64,000 nt of DNA, from assembly GCF_000208745.1 (NCBI RefSeq), contig NC_030851.1, positions 11,121,616 to 11,185,615 of the forward strand, read 5' to 3'. A program made the translations under genes and the position numbers. Source of the DNA: Theobroma cacao. Taxonomy: Eukaryota > Streptophyta > Magnoliopsida > Malvales > Malvaceae. Positions 1-10,441 of this stretch are shown here, piece after piece; the stretch's first letter is position 1, and the number at the start of each line of letters is the position of its first letter. The notes below the pieces were generated by a model, which was not told the DNA's origin, ran no database searches, and saw only the letters and a list, made by a program, of their open reading frames with translations.

Positions 1-133
1 GAGGAACTCTCCTATTGGAAGTAGATTCTACACTAACCAGCAAGCAGAACCTGGCTTCTAGAACATATTTACCAGAAGCACAACCACTAAAATCGTATTT
101 GGCAAAAGGATACACAACACAACCAATAACACA

Positions 134-355
134 CTACTGGAAAACCTGCATCATTGGAGCCTGCAACTGCAACCCTTCCTTTGCTAAACTATCACCTCTC
201 TGATTTGCCTCTCTCCAAATGTTGAATCTTCCACCTATAAGCCTTTCCTTGAGTCTCTCAATTAGAAGGATCCACTTTCTCAACCTCCAAGGTGTCTCCT
301 CTAGGTTCTGGAAAGCAACTAACCGTGATAAGATCATTGCATGATCAGGTTCCAA
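134..355 (-). pseudogene. RNase H-like (RVT_3) fragment of a non-LTR retroelement
   Basis: A 73-codon open stretch on the minus strand reads like the C-terminal half of the RNase H-like domain found at the end of plant LINE polyproteins. It has the PWRLRKWI block followed by REANQRGDSLAKEG, which matches the family's usual REAN..ADSLAK ending. There is no reverse transcriptase nearby and the 5' part lies outside the window or is lost. A similar fragment occurs at 54460-54852. I infer a decayed LINE piece rather than a working gene. Confidence 0.5.
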
Positions 356-360
356 AGCCC

Positions 361-967
361 AGTCTAGTGATTGATTATTGTGTAAATTTTAACCAAAGTT
401 GGCCCCACTGAAGTCAACCTTGAGAACCATAACCTGAAACCAGACATTGAAGGGTTAACTTGCCTAGAATATTTATTGAAGCTACATATACTATGATTTT
501 TTTTTTCAACTATTTTCCAAAGTAAAAGTAAAGAACGATAACAAATGACAAGAAAAAAAAAAGACCAAAGTCTTATATCTAATTGTAAAAGGGGTTCTTG
601 TAATAGGTAAAGAAAGCGTTGCAAACAAGTAAAAAGATGCATTGAAAGTGACAGATAGGAAAATTGAAGTAGTTCCTAAACTACTAAGTGTCGTGGCAGG
701 TAAAGAAAGTAAGAAAAGAATTAGGGAGTAGAAGAGAATTAGAGAGAGAAGCTCTCTCTGAAGGAGAATGTGTTAACTTCGGGAGAGAGAAACCCCTCTA
801 AATAAATTGTGAGGCTCTATATATAGTGTTAAAAGTGGCAGTTACTCAAGAATAGACTTTAATACACCTAATAAATGACACTATTGTAAAGACTATTAAT
901 ACGAGTAACCATTACTGTAATTGGGTATAATAAGATTTGTTTTCGAGTAAAAGGTAAAAGAGAAAAG
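361..967. other. Intergenic; possible promoter or LTR debris
   Basis: No gene is supported here. On the minus strand there is a good TATA-like string (CTATATATAG, near 818-828) followed by CT-rich sequence, as in a plant LTR or promoter, but no credible coding region follows it. Confidence 0.3.
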
Positions 968-1113
968 GTACACGTGAAAAGATACAAGAGAAAAAGTCGT
1001 ACGTGAACAAATACAAGAGAAGAAGTTGTATGAAAACAGGTACAAAGAATAAGCTATACATGAATAGGTACAATAGAAGAATGTGTATGTGAACAGATAT
1101 ACGAGGATAAGGT
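968..1113. repeat. Degenerate minisatellite, about 29-bp unit x 5
   Basis: Five consecutive units begin near 968, 999, 1028, 1056 and 1085. Each follows the pattern gta-(c)gtgaa-ca-gatacaagaga-aaag. Units are 28-31 bp and diverged, so the array is old. Confidence 0.7.
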
Positions 1114-1270
1114 AGGAGGGTAAAACACTTATACTTTAAAAAAAATTTAAGAAAAAGACCTCTTAACTACCTCTATATTTAAGTCACTAAGTCAAACTCT
1201 CCGGAACATTCCAAGATGAAAGTAACTCATAAACCTTGTCACTTATTTCGAGTTACTTTCACTACTATCC

Positions 1271-1410
1271 GTGTGAAGTGGTTGTTTTAATAATATCAGT
1301 TGTTCCACATGAAGTAGTACTACACTTATTCTAATTATTCTGCTGAAGTAGTATTTCACTTGTTTTAGTTGTTCTGTGTGAAGTAGTGTTTCGCTTGTAA
1401 TGGTTATTCT
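1271..1410. repeat. Degenerate tandem repeat, about 35-bp unit x 4
   Basis: Four units start near 1271, 1307, 1342 and 1376. Each contains GTGTGAAGTAGT or a variant, then a T-rich half ending in AGTTGTTCT or a close relative. It lies just after the 29-bp array but has a different unit. Confidence 0.7.
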
Positions 1411-2741
1411 CATTATTTTCTATAAAATATTATGTTGTAAATAATTTTTTAAAGAATAGATATTAACCAAAATCAAATATTTACACTAATAAACTAATTG
1501 TCATAACATGTGAATCCGTAAAATCAATTGTTCATTCGATGTAAAACAGAAATCGCGACTAATCTTTTTTATTTAGGTTTGATTGACCATTTAGGTGAAT
1601 TTATTTTTTTTTAATAAGGTCCTAAACTTAACTTATGTTCATTAAAAAAAAGATGGGTTTCTATTTCAAAAACAAAATGGTTCCGGTTTACAAACAAATA
1701 AGGTTTAGAAGTGTAGTTACGTGAGGAAGGTATTAGCATTCTTACAATGCTCACTTAACGTGGTACTTAATTAATTATGTGTTATGTTTTTATTCTTGAT
1801 AATTAAATTTTATTTTGATATTCAAATTTACTTCCCTCAATCGTTTTTTCTATGTTATTATTTTATTGTTTTCATTAGTTTGCTTTATTTTATTTTATCT
1901 TTCTTGAGGAGTTGGGGAGTACAGATAGATACTTCTTTTTTATTTTTTTTAAAAATATAATAATAATTTTTTAAATTAATAAAAAGATAACATTTTAGTC
2001 TTTTCATAATATCTATTAACTGTGTTTATATTTTTGGATGAAGTGTCCATTTCGAAAACTCATGGATATATTTGAAATTTCGATTAAAACTTAAGGGTAT
2101 AAAAGTATTTTACTTTATTATTTAAATATAATGAAAACATATAAAAACATCCTCATAATAGAGTTATATTAAAATTTATCAACAAACTATTAAGAAATTT
2201 CATTCTGAGATATTTCTATTACCAAACAAATGATCAATTCTTGTTTCAAGATAGACAAGAAAATTAATAATGGATATTTCCATTACTAATCATATAATCA
2301 AGTCCCTTTTCAAGGTAAATAAGAAAATTAACAAACATGGCCATGATTAAAATTATCACAATATGTTTTAGCTTTCAACGAAAATTAACAACATATCAAC
2401 TTGACAATGGTTAAAATCATCATATTTTAATGATGTTTGATAAAATTCAAGATGTATAAATACGTGACTAATGGCCTTTTATGCCACAAGACATTTTTTA
2501 TTCTGTTCATTTTTGTTTTTTATTATTCATCCACGTTAAAAGTATTTGTCCACTTTTGGTGAGTTTTTCACTTCTGTTAAGTTAGTGGATTAAAGAATCC
2601 ATCCATTTTCTAGTGGGTAATATTATAAAGTTATTCATGTACTTTGAATAAAATTATTCATCTACTTCTGGTGAGTAAAATAAACAAAATAATACCAACA
2701 CCTTACCTGATTTGCTAAAACTATAAATCAAAACCCAATTA

Positions 2742-2836
2742 TTAAAATTCCTTTTGAAACTTGAAGATAATGAAAACAAAATGATACCGTTAAAATTCCT
2801 TTTGAAGCTTGAAGATAATGAAAACAAAATAAAATA
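2742..2836. repeat. 48-bp tandem duplication
   Basis: The segment beginning TTAAAATTCCTTTTGAAAC at 2742 is repeated at 2790 with one internal mismatch (GAAAC versus GAAGC). It is a recent local duplication in non-coding DNA. Confidence 0.8.
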
Positions 2837-2869
2837 ATACCAAAACTTGAGAGATTAGAGAATCGTACT

Positions 2870-3126
2870 GATAACGTGTTATGAAATATAATTTGAAAGA
2901 ATAATTATAAGAGAAATGTAAGAGAAAGTATTTAGAAGGAAGAAGATCTTGAGGGGCTTATTTATAGGTTAATAACCTTTTATCAATCTAGATAAAATTT
3001 ACATGACGAAGATAATATTAAAGAATTAGATGGATGGATTAATTTCTACTCTTAATCCAATCTAATCTACATCAAAATTTAAATATACATAATATAAATA
3101 GATATTCACAAAAATAATCATAACAA
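2870..3126 (-). mobile_element. Probable copia-type LTR remnant (minus orientation)
   Basis: Read on the minus strand, the segment starts near TGTTATGATTATTT. It has CTATAAATAAGCCCCT as a TATA region, then CT-rich leader sequence, and ends in CATAACACGTTATCAGTACG. That ending resembles the LTR end and primer-binding junction of a common plant copia family. No matching second LTR or pol was found next to it, so it is a remnant or solo LTR. The boundaries are approximate. Confidence 0.35.
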
Positions 3127-3178
3127 TTCCTGATTTAAAATATTTTATTATTTTATTATTATTTCATGTTTGTAATAG

Positions 3179-3620
3179 TTATTTAAAAATAAATATTTTT
3201 TTGTAAAAACAATTTATGAGATTACCCCAACTCTTATGAAAAAGTCTCATAATCATTTTTACTTTGAAAATAAATTTAAAGAAATCACTGCCTGTTACCT
3301 TCTTTAAAATTCCATTTAAAAGGATTTATCTTCAAACAATTATGAATTTTTTATTAATTAAGATTTTTTTTTGGTCTATATTTTAAACCGGTTTTATTTT
3401 GTTTTATTTCTATGATTTATTGTTTTTATGTTGTTGATAATTATTTAAAAGAAACTCTCTGTTTTTTTGTAAAAGCAATTTATGAGATTACCCCAACATT
3501 CATGGCAAGATCCCGTAATTATTTTTTCTTTGAAATATTTAAAAAAAGTCTCCACCTTGTAACCTTACTTAAAAATTTTATTTTTTTGAATAATTATAAA
3601 ATTTTTTATCTTTTATTATT
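3179..3620. repeat. Diverged direct duplication of about 185 bp
   Basis: Positions 3179-3365 and 3440-3620 align through TTTTTTGTAAAAACAATTT, ATGAGATTACCCCAAC, CTTTGAAA and the following AT-rich run. Point differences and small indels show that the duplication is old. No coding function was seen. Confidence 0.6.
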
Positions 3621-4497
3621 TTTTAACTTGTCTTCATCCTATTTTTAACAAGTATAACTATAGAATAAAAATCTAAACTAATTATAAAAAAAAAAAAAAT
3701 CAGCCCAGACAAAATGAAGGGTCAACAATGATTTTTTCAGACTTTTTCCCCTTTAACATAGAGCAAGAAATGTTGGAGTTTCTTATTCGGGAACCTAATG
3801 TAGCGACACGGAGTTTAATTTTGTGGCAAAAACATTGTTAGAGACTCCATATCTTGCACTGTATGGGAACAATAATCGAATTCGGACTCGCTAGTTCCCC
3901 GATGAAAAGGGCAATGAATCCGAATAGAAATAATAAGGAAAAGAAAGTGAAGATGGGGAAGAGAAGGGGAAAAGTGATTCGAATCAGAAACCAAAACCAA
4001 TCTCACAAAAATAGAAAGAACAAAGCAGCATTAGACTCGAGAAAAAAAGACCTTGTTTATTTGACGGAGAAAGGAGAAACACGTTTGTTCGCCTGGGGAT
4101 AGGGGCAGCAGATTTTTATTCCGTACATGTCTTAATAATATTCGCATGATTGCATCCCGGTGGATCAGACAGATAAATCTTAAAAAGGAGGGTCAAAGCT
4201 GCTCCTCGTTGCCATAACAACATGATCCTAGGCCTGTCATGCGGGGCATATTTAAAACGGAAATAGTAACAAGATTTCAACAACTCTTATCTATGTAATA
4301 CCCCTATTACTTACCATTAACAAATTGAAACAAACAAAATAGCAGCGTTACATCAAACTGATATTTTTTTTCAAGGTTTAGAAACATAAATTCTTCATCT
4401 ACCTTCTACCAACTTAAAATCTCAATAAACTATTTATAATATCTTATATACTACCTTATTCTGGCTTTTACAATTATTAACTATCTTACATGCTTAT
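3621..4497. other. Intergenic; 3' flank of the LRX-like gene
   Basis: An 82-codon open frame at 3854-4102 is Lys/Arg-rich but resembles nothing I recognise, and is treated as chance. The rest is AT-rich 3' flank. Confidence 0.4.
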
Positions 4498-5730
4498 TTA
4501 CACATAGCCAGGAGCCATAGCAGGTGACGAAAGTGGTGTGCCTGCGGGCATCATGGTTGGTGGAACTGCGGCCGAACTGCCACGAACGCCACCGCAGTGG
4601 TAATGAAAGCAGTCCACTGGATGTTCAAGCACACCTTGACATTCTTTCTGACTTCTCTGGTTTGGCTTCTCTGGCAAACAGTTTCGGCGATCATCGAAAG
4701 CTATACCATTAGATGTCAAGTTCTGGCAAATCCCCTCCTCCTCGCAGAAAAAGTTATAAGAGAAGGTAAAATTTGCCAGGTTTGGTAGGATACAAACTCC
4801 CATCGGTACAATCCCGGTCATCATGTTATGCGCCAAGTTTAGCTGCTCCAAATGTGCTAACCCTGCAAGGCTGTAAGGTATAGGACCAACTAAGTTATTA
4901 TTGCTCACATCTAACACCTTTAGTTTGTAAAGGTAACCAACCTCCGGTGGCAAACACCCTGACAAACTAGTGTTAATTAATAGCAGCTCCTCCAAAGTAT
5001 TCGCAAAGTTAGAAATACTTGGTGGCAGGCAGCCTCCAAGTTTGTTGTTGGCAAATACCACAACAGAAGCTGAACTTCCAACGAAATTGGATGGTATCAC
5101 ATTAGAGAATCGGTTGTTATTAACAAATATGGCATCGAGACTTCTACTGAAAAGTTGAGCAGGCAATGGCCCTTCAAACTCATTATATCGAATGTCAAGA
5201 TATTGCAAAGAAGGAAGAGACAGAACAACGTATGGAAAAGGGCCTACAAACCTATTGTTACTAAGATCAAGCTCGAAGAGAAGTGAAAGGTTGGCTAAAG
5301 TTTGTGGCAGGATGCCACAGAAGCGATTGCTATTGATATGGATGAGTGCAAGGTCTGAGAGCAGGCCAAATTCATCAGGGAGAAAGCCGGCTATATCAGC
5401 ACCGTTAAGATCAATGCCAGCAACTACTTTTATTTTTTTGTCATAAGGGGGAGGTGCACAAAACACGCCTGTATAGTTGCATACATCATGACCAACCCAG
5501 TTAGAGGTGAAATTATGGGGGTCTGAGTAGATGACTCGTTTCCAAGCCTGGAGGGCATTATAAGCTTGCTGGAGTTTTGGATTCGGAAACGGGGAACGGT
5601 TGTGGTGGCGGTGGTGAGGAGAGGCAGAGTAGGTGTGTTTTGCTGCCAGATTGTTGGATGAGGAAGATACGTAGAGTAGCAAGATGATCAAGGCAGGGGA
5701 AATGAATGAAGAACTCAAAGTTGAAGCCAT
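4498..5730 (-). CDS. LRX/PEX-type leucine-rich repeat protein with vestigial extensin tail
   Basis: Single-exon gene encoding 410 residues. Residues 1-29 form a signal peptide (hydrophobic ALIILLLYV core), so the product should be secreted to the cell wall. A pre-LRR region with LQQAYNALQAWK and NWVGHDVCNYTGVFC (about 53-100) is typical of the LRX/pollen-extensin-like family, where it precedes the LRRs. About ten plant-type LRRs follow (about 105-330; repeats such as LFELDLSNNRFVGPFP and LKVLDVSNNNLVGPIP). A Cys-rich cap follows (CQGVLEHPVDCFHYHC). In LRX proteins this cap leads into a long Ser-Pro4 extensin domain. Here only about 25 residues rich in P, A, S and M remain before the stop. Family LRR domains bind RALF peptides at the wall; that is family knowledge, not seen here. 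I chose the first ATG because it gives the signal peptide. The open frame has no lesions. Confidence 0.85.
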   Translation of the reverse strand: MASTLSSSFISPALIILLLYVSSSSNNLAAKHTYSASPHHRHHNRSPFPNPKLQQAYNALQAWKRVIYSDPHNFTSNWVGHDVCNYTGVFCAPPPYDKKIKVVAGIDLNGADIAGFLPDEFGLLSDLALIHINSNRFCGILPQTLANLSLLFELDLSNNRFVGPFPYVVLSLPSLQYLDIRYNEFEGPLPAQLFSRSLDAIFVNNNRFSNVIPSNFVGSSASVVVFANNKLGGCLPPSISNFANTLEELLLINTSLSGCLPPEVGYLYKLKVLDVSNNNLVGPIPYSLAGLAHLEQLNLAHNMMTGIVPMGVCILPNLANFTFSYNFFCEEEGICQNLTSNGIAFDDRRNCLPEKPNQRSQKECQGVLEHPVDCFHYHCGGVRGSSAAVPPTMMPAGTPLSSPAMAPGYV

Positions 5731-7291
5731 TGTTTTGGTGGATCGATGCTTTGTCGAGAGTTGGCTTGAATTTTTATGTAGGGAAACTCCTTCCTTTTCA
5801 AGAGAAGTGCTTCAGTCTTGTGTTTAATCATGCTGTTCATGTCCAACAGAAGGATTCATTTCTTTGCTAGAAGATGACATCCAAAGCAACCCTCTTAACA
5901 GTGACAGTTAACCATTACATTAGGACCCAAAGAAGTACTATTTTGCTTCACTGATTTTCATGCTTCAATTGGATAACTTGAGGATGCGTTGGATTTATCG
6001 GGTAAGACCCAAACAAAATGGAAAAATAAATTGATTCCGATATATATGGTTTGTACCTAAATGGATCCATTTGAATAAGTTACATCCGAAATTAGTTGTA
6101 GACCCTGGTACTGTGGAAATTGGGAAAGGGAAGACGACGCGCAGGATAAGGACTTATCTCCTTCCAAGTGGAGCAGGAGAAAGACAGCTTCAGACCACCG
6201 GAGGAAAAAGCAAGCATGAAAGATTCCTTAGAACTGAAGGGATGAAACATGTTTTGCGTCAGTCAAAGTTCTACAAGTTATATCCGACTACAGCGCAGGC
6301 TTGGGCTGGAACACATTGGTTGTATAATCCTGAATGTGAGAGGCCGATACACAATCAACGATGGTCGGATGGTGGAATGGAGTAGGTTCAGGTTCAGGTT
6401 TTGAATATTATGTCAACAATCAAAGAATCGTTTAAATCTTTTGATCTTAACTACCAACGATGTTCTCCTACATCATTGTTTTGCTTGCGTGTTATATAGT
6501 CCACCAAAGGCCGTGCCGTAAGACAACAGATAACGATGAATATTTTTTACTGCTTGTCATTCCATTTTTACAATTGTTACTTTTCATGCAGCTTAAATAA
6601 AAAGGAGGTATTAGCATTATTTTCATTTTAAATTTATGCATTGCAATGAATAAAATCCACATTAAGTGATCTGTTTTCCTTTGACAAAGAAGAAAAAAGT
6701 AGTAAGTAGAATGTTTTTCTTTGCACAGGGCAAATCCTACAGTATGACTAACCTTAGTGTAAGGCTTCGACCTAATTTCTAACCGAAAAGAGAGAAATAA
6801 GAAACAAATTTTGGTCATGGAATAGAATTCTGCCGCTAAAATCTCAAGTAAACATTCAGACAGGATGCCCAACTTTGATCAAGAATCGAAAGCAGCTTTA
6901 TCTTCTGCGATCTTGCAAGTTTATAGGCAAGTGTAACACCATGGAAATTAGGAGCTGTTTGTGATACACTGCTCCTACAATTCATTCAGGTGACACATAC
7001 CTACCAGATCAAATGCAAAACACATACACGGACAAGAAAAATCTAGTAACATACTACAGACCAAACAGAGCATTGTTTAATTATTCTCACCAAAAAGAAC
7101 AACCAAAAGTAAAAACATGTAACACTCAAAATTCAAGTAGGATTTTTTTCGTCACTAACAATTTTTTCATATTAAATCCCTAAATACTGGGAACTTTCAA
7201 AAGCACTATGTCCATCCGCAATTATTCCAACTTGAAATCGTAAATCGAACTTCAAGATGCCAGTATCACCTCCCACTGTGATGTAATAACA
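5731..7291. other. Spacer: LRX-like upstream region and carrier 3' region
   Basis: This holds the upstream region of the minus-strand LRX-like gene and the 3' flank of the ADP/ATP carrier. A 104-codon plus-strand open frame at 6071-6385 matches nothing I recognise. No transposon signature was seen. Confidence 0.4.
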
Positions 7292-8859
7292 TTAGCCACC
7301 GCCACCGGATCCATATTTCTTGCCGAGAACAATGACTTGCAGCTTGTCATAACCAGCAAGCACACCAGCACCTGCAACAGCACGCAGAATGTTTGCACCA
7401 GCACCCTTGAACAGTGATTTAGTACCTTCATTCTTGATGATCTGAGAGAAAGCATCCAGAGAGCTCTTGTATTTGACTGCTTCTCCAGATGTCATCATCA
7501 TTCTTCTACGCACTGTATCAATTGGATAAGATGCCAGTCCAGCACCTATCGTGATACCCCAACCCAGCAAGAAACTTGCCAAGAAACTATCCTGTAAATA
7601 CCAAACAAATAAATAGAGATATCAGGCTCAAGTCAATATTAAACATGCTAGCTAATGCTACCGAGCTAGAGATAGTTTTAATGGGCAGACACCAGAAGAT
7701 TCATTATAGCTCACATACCTGCAACCCACCAACCAAAACAACTGGCTTCAGAGAATCATACATTCCAAAATAGAGTCCACGATAAACAATAATTCCAACA
7801 CATGAGATGTTGAATCCACGATAAAGCCCAGCAAGGCCATCAGATTTGATGGTCTTCTTGTAGACATCTACTAAACCATTAAACTGCCTCTCACCACCCT
7901 TTTTAGCAGCCTTAGCATCATTAGCCAAACGCGTACGGGCATAATCCAGAGAGTAAACAAACAGAAGAGATGAAGCACCAGCAGCACCACCAGATGCCAA
8001 GTTCCCTGCAAACCATTTCCAGTAGCCATCTCTGTCCTTCTTGAAATTGAACATCCTCTTGAAGTAATCCTTGAAGGCAAAGTTCAGCGCCTGGCACATA
8101 CACAAAGCTTTAAGCCAAAATATTTAGAAAGTGAGGAAGAAGAACTAAAAGAAAAGGATAAGCAAATTCTTCGATCCAACTGACAATACTAGATCCCACA
8201 TAACGCATCAAAAGCCTCATTTTTGGGGGGTTTTTTTTCTGCTTCTTTCCCAAGAAAAGGTATGCTGGGACAGTGGAAGCCACCCCAGGGATATGACAGA
8301 CAAACTAAGTTAGCAAACAAAAGCACCTTAAGAGGGAAGACAGAAAAGGATGACAAAGTGCTAAAAAATCAAGTGAAAGAAAAGTAACCTGGGTGGGGAA
8401 GTATCTGATAACATTAGCAGTGTTGCCTCTCCAAAGAGAAAGGACACCTTCATCCTTAATAGTCCTGGCAAAACAGTCAGTAATTCCCTTGTATGGTTCA
8501 GACAATCGCCCAGCTTTGATCATTTCATCCTGATTTTGGATTAGAAGTTTAACCCGCTCGATTGGAGCAGCAGCTGTCTTGGAGACAGCTGCAGAAACTC
8601 CTCCCATGAGGAAATCCACTATAAAACCAGAAAAACCCTTCTCTGCTGGAGCTTGTACAAATATTGGAGAAACAGGGGACACATGTGCGAACCCAGTGTC
8701 TTGGCATGATGGCTGTAAAGCAACATGAATTCCTCCATTGGCATATGCTCCAGTCACATTATAATTCTTGGCATGCAAGTTAGGAGATAGCCTGGAGATG
8801 AAGTAGGACTGCCCATGTATCTTTTGAAATACTGATGGACGCTGTGATCCATCTGCCAT
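7292..8859 (-). CDS. Mitochondrial ADP/ATP carrier (adenine nucleotide translocator)
   Basis: Exons 8389-8859, 7719-8090 and 7292-7591 give exactly 380 codons plus stop, the usual plant length. Every intron has GT..AG borders. The protein exchanges matrix ATP for cytosolic ADP across the inner mitochondrial membrane. Evidence: three about 100-residue carrier repeats, each with a PxD/ExxR-type signature ([11 protein letters not shown] near residue 95, YSLDYARTR near 203, YPIDTVRRR near 303), and the ADP/ATP-carrier-specific RRRMMM at 309-314. Residues 1-75 are an extra N-terminal presequence with the [17 protein letters not shown] block seen in plant isoforms. The chosen ATG opens the conserved [13 protein letters not shown] start. 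The coding frame is intact. Its promoter and 5'UTR intron lie upstream, between it and BUB1. Confidence 0.96.
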
Positions 8860-8881
8860 GTTTACAACTTCAGATGGTGAC

Positions 8882-9710
8882 CTGTAAGTTAATAAAACCA
8901 ACGTAGAAAATAATTGACAGCAAAACAAACAAAGGAAGGCCAGAGCAGGCTCTAAATAAGAGATGCACACTCAGACCTTTAAAGGAAGGATAGAACAAGC
9001 GAACATTTGAAACTAACTGGCTGAAAAGTTGAAATGATGAAATGATTTTATATACAATTTTTTCTCTTTTAACAAAGTTTCAGTGATATTAGTCAGAATC
9101 AATGGAAAGTTCAAAAAATGCAATACAACCTGAAAGGAACGGAAAACCCCACACTATATGACTAATGGATCATTGTTTCTCCCAGAGGAAGAAAACCACC
9201 GACGTGGGGCATTAGTTATAAATTTCCTAAAGCAATTTTTAATATTTCGTAAAAAAATCGCACTCCCATATAGCAAAAAGGACCTGGTAAAATAGATATA
9301 GCAATTCTAAACAATATAAGAGATCTTCAAGTCACAACAACTACTAAACTAACAATCCAATCATCCTTACTTAAGACTAAACCGCAGCATATCTAGTTCT
9401 CGATTCACAGTTACACAGTTTGCGGCGGCTACTGATGAAATGATGGAAATAACAACACATCAAATGCAATTTAAACCTCTTGCCACAAAGATCATTAACC
9501 AAATTAACTAAAACAAGAAATTAGAAGGTAAAAGAAGCTCAAGAGTTCAGTTCGAGTGTTTCTGTTTTTCCATCATTTCTAGGCAACCAAACAGCTAAAA
9601 TAAAAAACTAACATGAAATCAAAAGGCAAAGGGAGTGACCAAGAAAAAGAAGCAGAAATGCTAGGGCAGCAATACGATGAATTGAGGAATGGAGAAATGA
9701 GGAAAGTAAC
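8882..9710 (-). other. 5'UTR intron of the ADP/ATP carrier gene
   Basis: On the minus strand CCGCCCAG|GTTACTTTCC gives a donor after 9711 and CTTACAG|GTCACC an acceptor before 8881. The ATG is at 8859, so the 829-bp intron lies wholly in the 5' leader. Leader introns are common in plant genes for this carrier. Confidence 0.7.
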
Positions 9711-9779
9711 CTGGGCGGTCGCCGAGAAAGCTCTAATTCTACTTCCTTACTGCTAGGAGAAATGAAAATGACGAGCTCA

Positions 9780-9786
9780 TTATATA
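9780..9786 (-). promoter_or_regulatory. TATA box of the ADP/ATP carrier gene
   Basis: TATATAA on the minus strand lies about 65-70 bp upstream of the inferred first-exon donor at 9711. That is a sensible distance for a short non-coding exon. The start site itself is inferred. Confidence 0.5.
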
Positions 9787-10441
9787 TCAGGTACACCGTG
9801 CTTTAGATTTAGGGTTTTTATTCTTCTCTGTAATGACAGATTTGACCTTGCCTTGGGGTTTGAATTGTGCGTACCACCACCGAGCTGACTAGTAAGTAAT
9901 GAGTCGGGTCCACTGAAGATTGGGTCTCATTAGTAATTTTATTAGACATGGAAGTTGGAGGCTCTCCTTTGGGGATTGAGAAGCAACCCCCAAAGTGAAA
10001 GCAGTAATAAACATTTTTTTGCTTATAAGTCAATCAGTTAATGACCCAAGGACTAGGTAGTTGAGAGCTCTCCTGGCTGACCATAGTTTGGATCTACTTC
10101 TTGCAATAATCTTGAAAAACATAAGGACAGAGTAGCCTTTCAGACTTATAAATTTCAGGTGGATAGCTTAACATGCGTGGGTTCAGACATCATTGAACTT
10201 CTACATCAAGTTCTTTTACAATGGAATATCCAACAGGCTGAAAATTGTACCAGCATACCAGCAAAATGCAGTAATACAACAAGAAACTGACAGTAGAATT
10301 CATGGCTGTACACATATCCTCTCTCAGTGAAATCAAGAGAGATTTCACCATTTTAAGCTGTTTTTGGTTGCAATTTTGATATGCATTCCAAGAGTACGAG
10401 ACTGTTGTTACGAAACTTCTGCAGGAATGATCCAAGGTGCA
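9787..10441. other. Spacer between BUB1 and the ADP/ATP carrier
   Basis: Both genes are on the minus strand, so this short spacer is the 3' end of BUB1 plus the carrier promoter. No other gene was seen. Confidence 0.5.

Noticed and set aside
3854..4102. 82-codon Lys/Arg-rich open frame
   Set aside because: It looks like purine-rich chance coding with no family resemblance.
6071..6385. 104-codon plus-strand open frame between LRX and the carrier
   Set aside because: No recognisable domain, no intron or promoter signals, and a composition unlike neighbouring genes.
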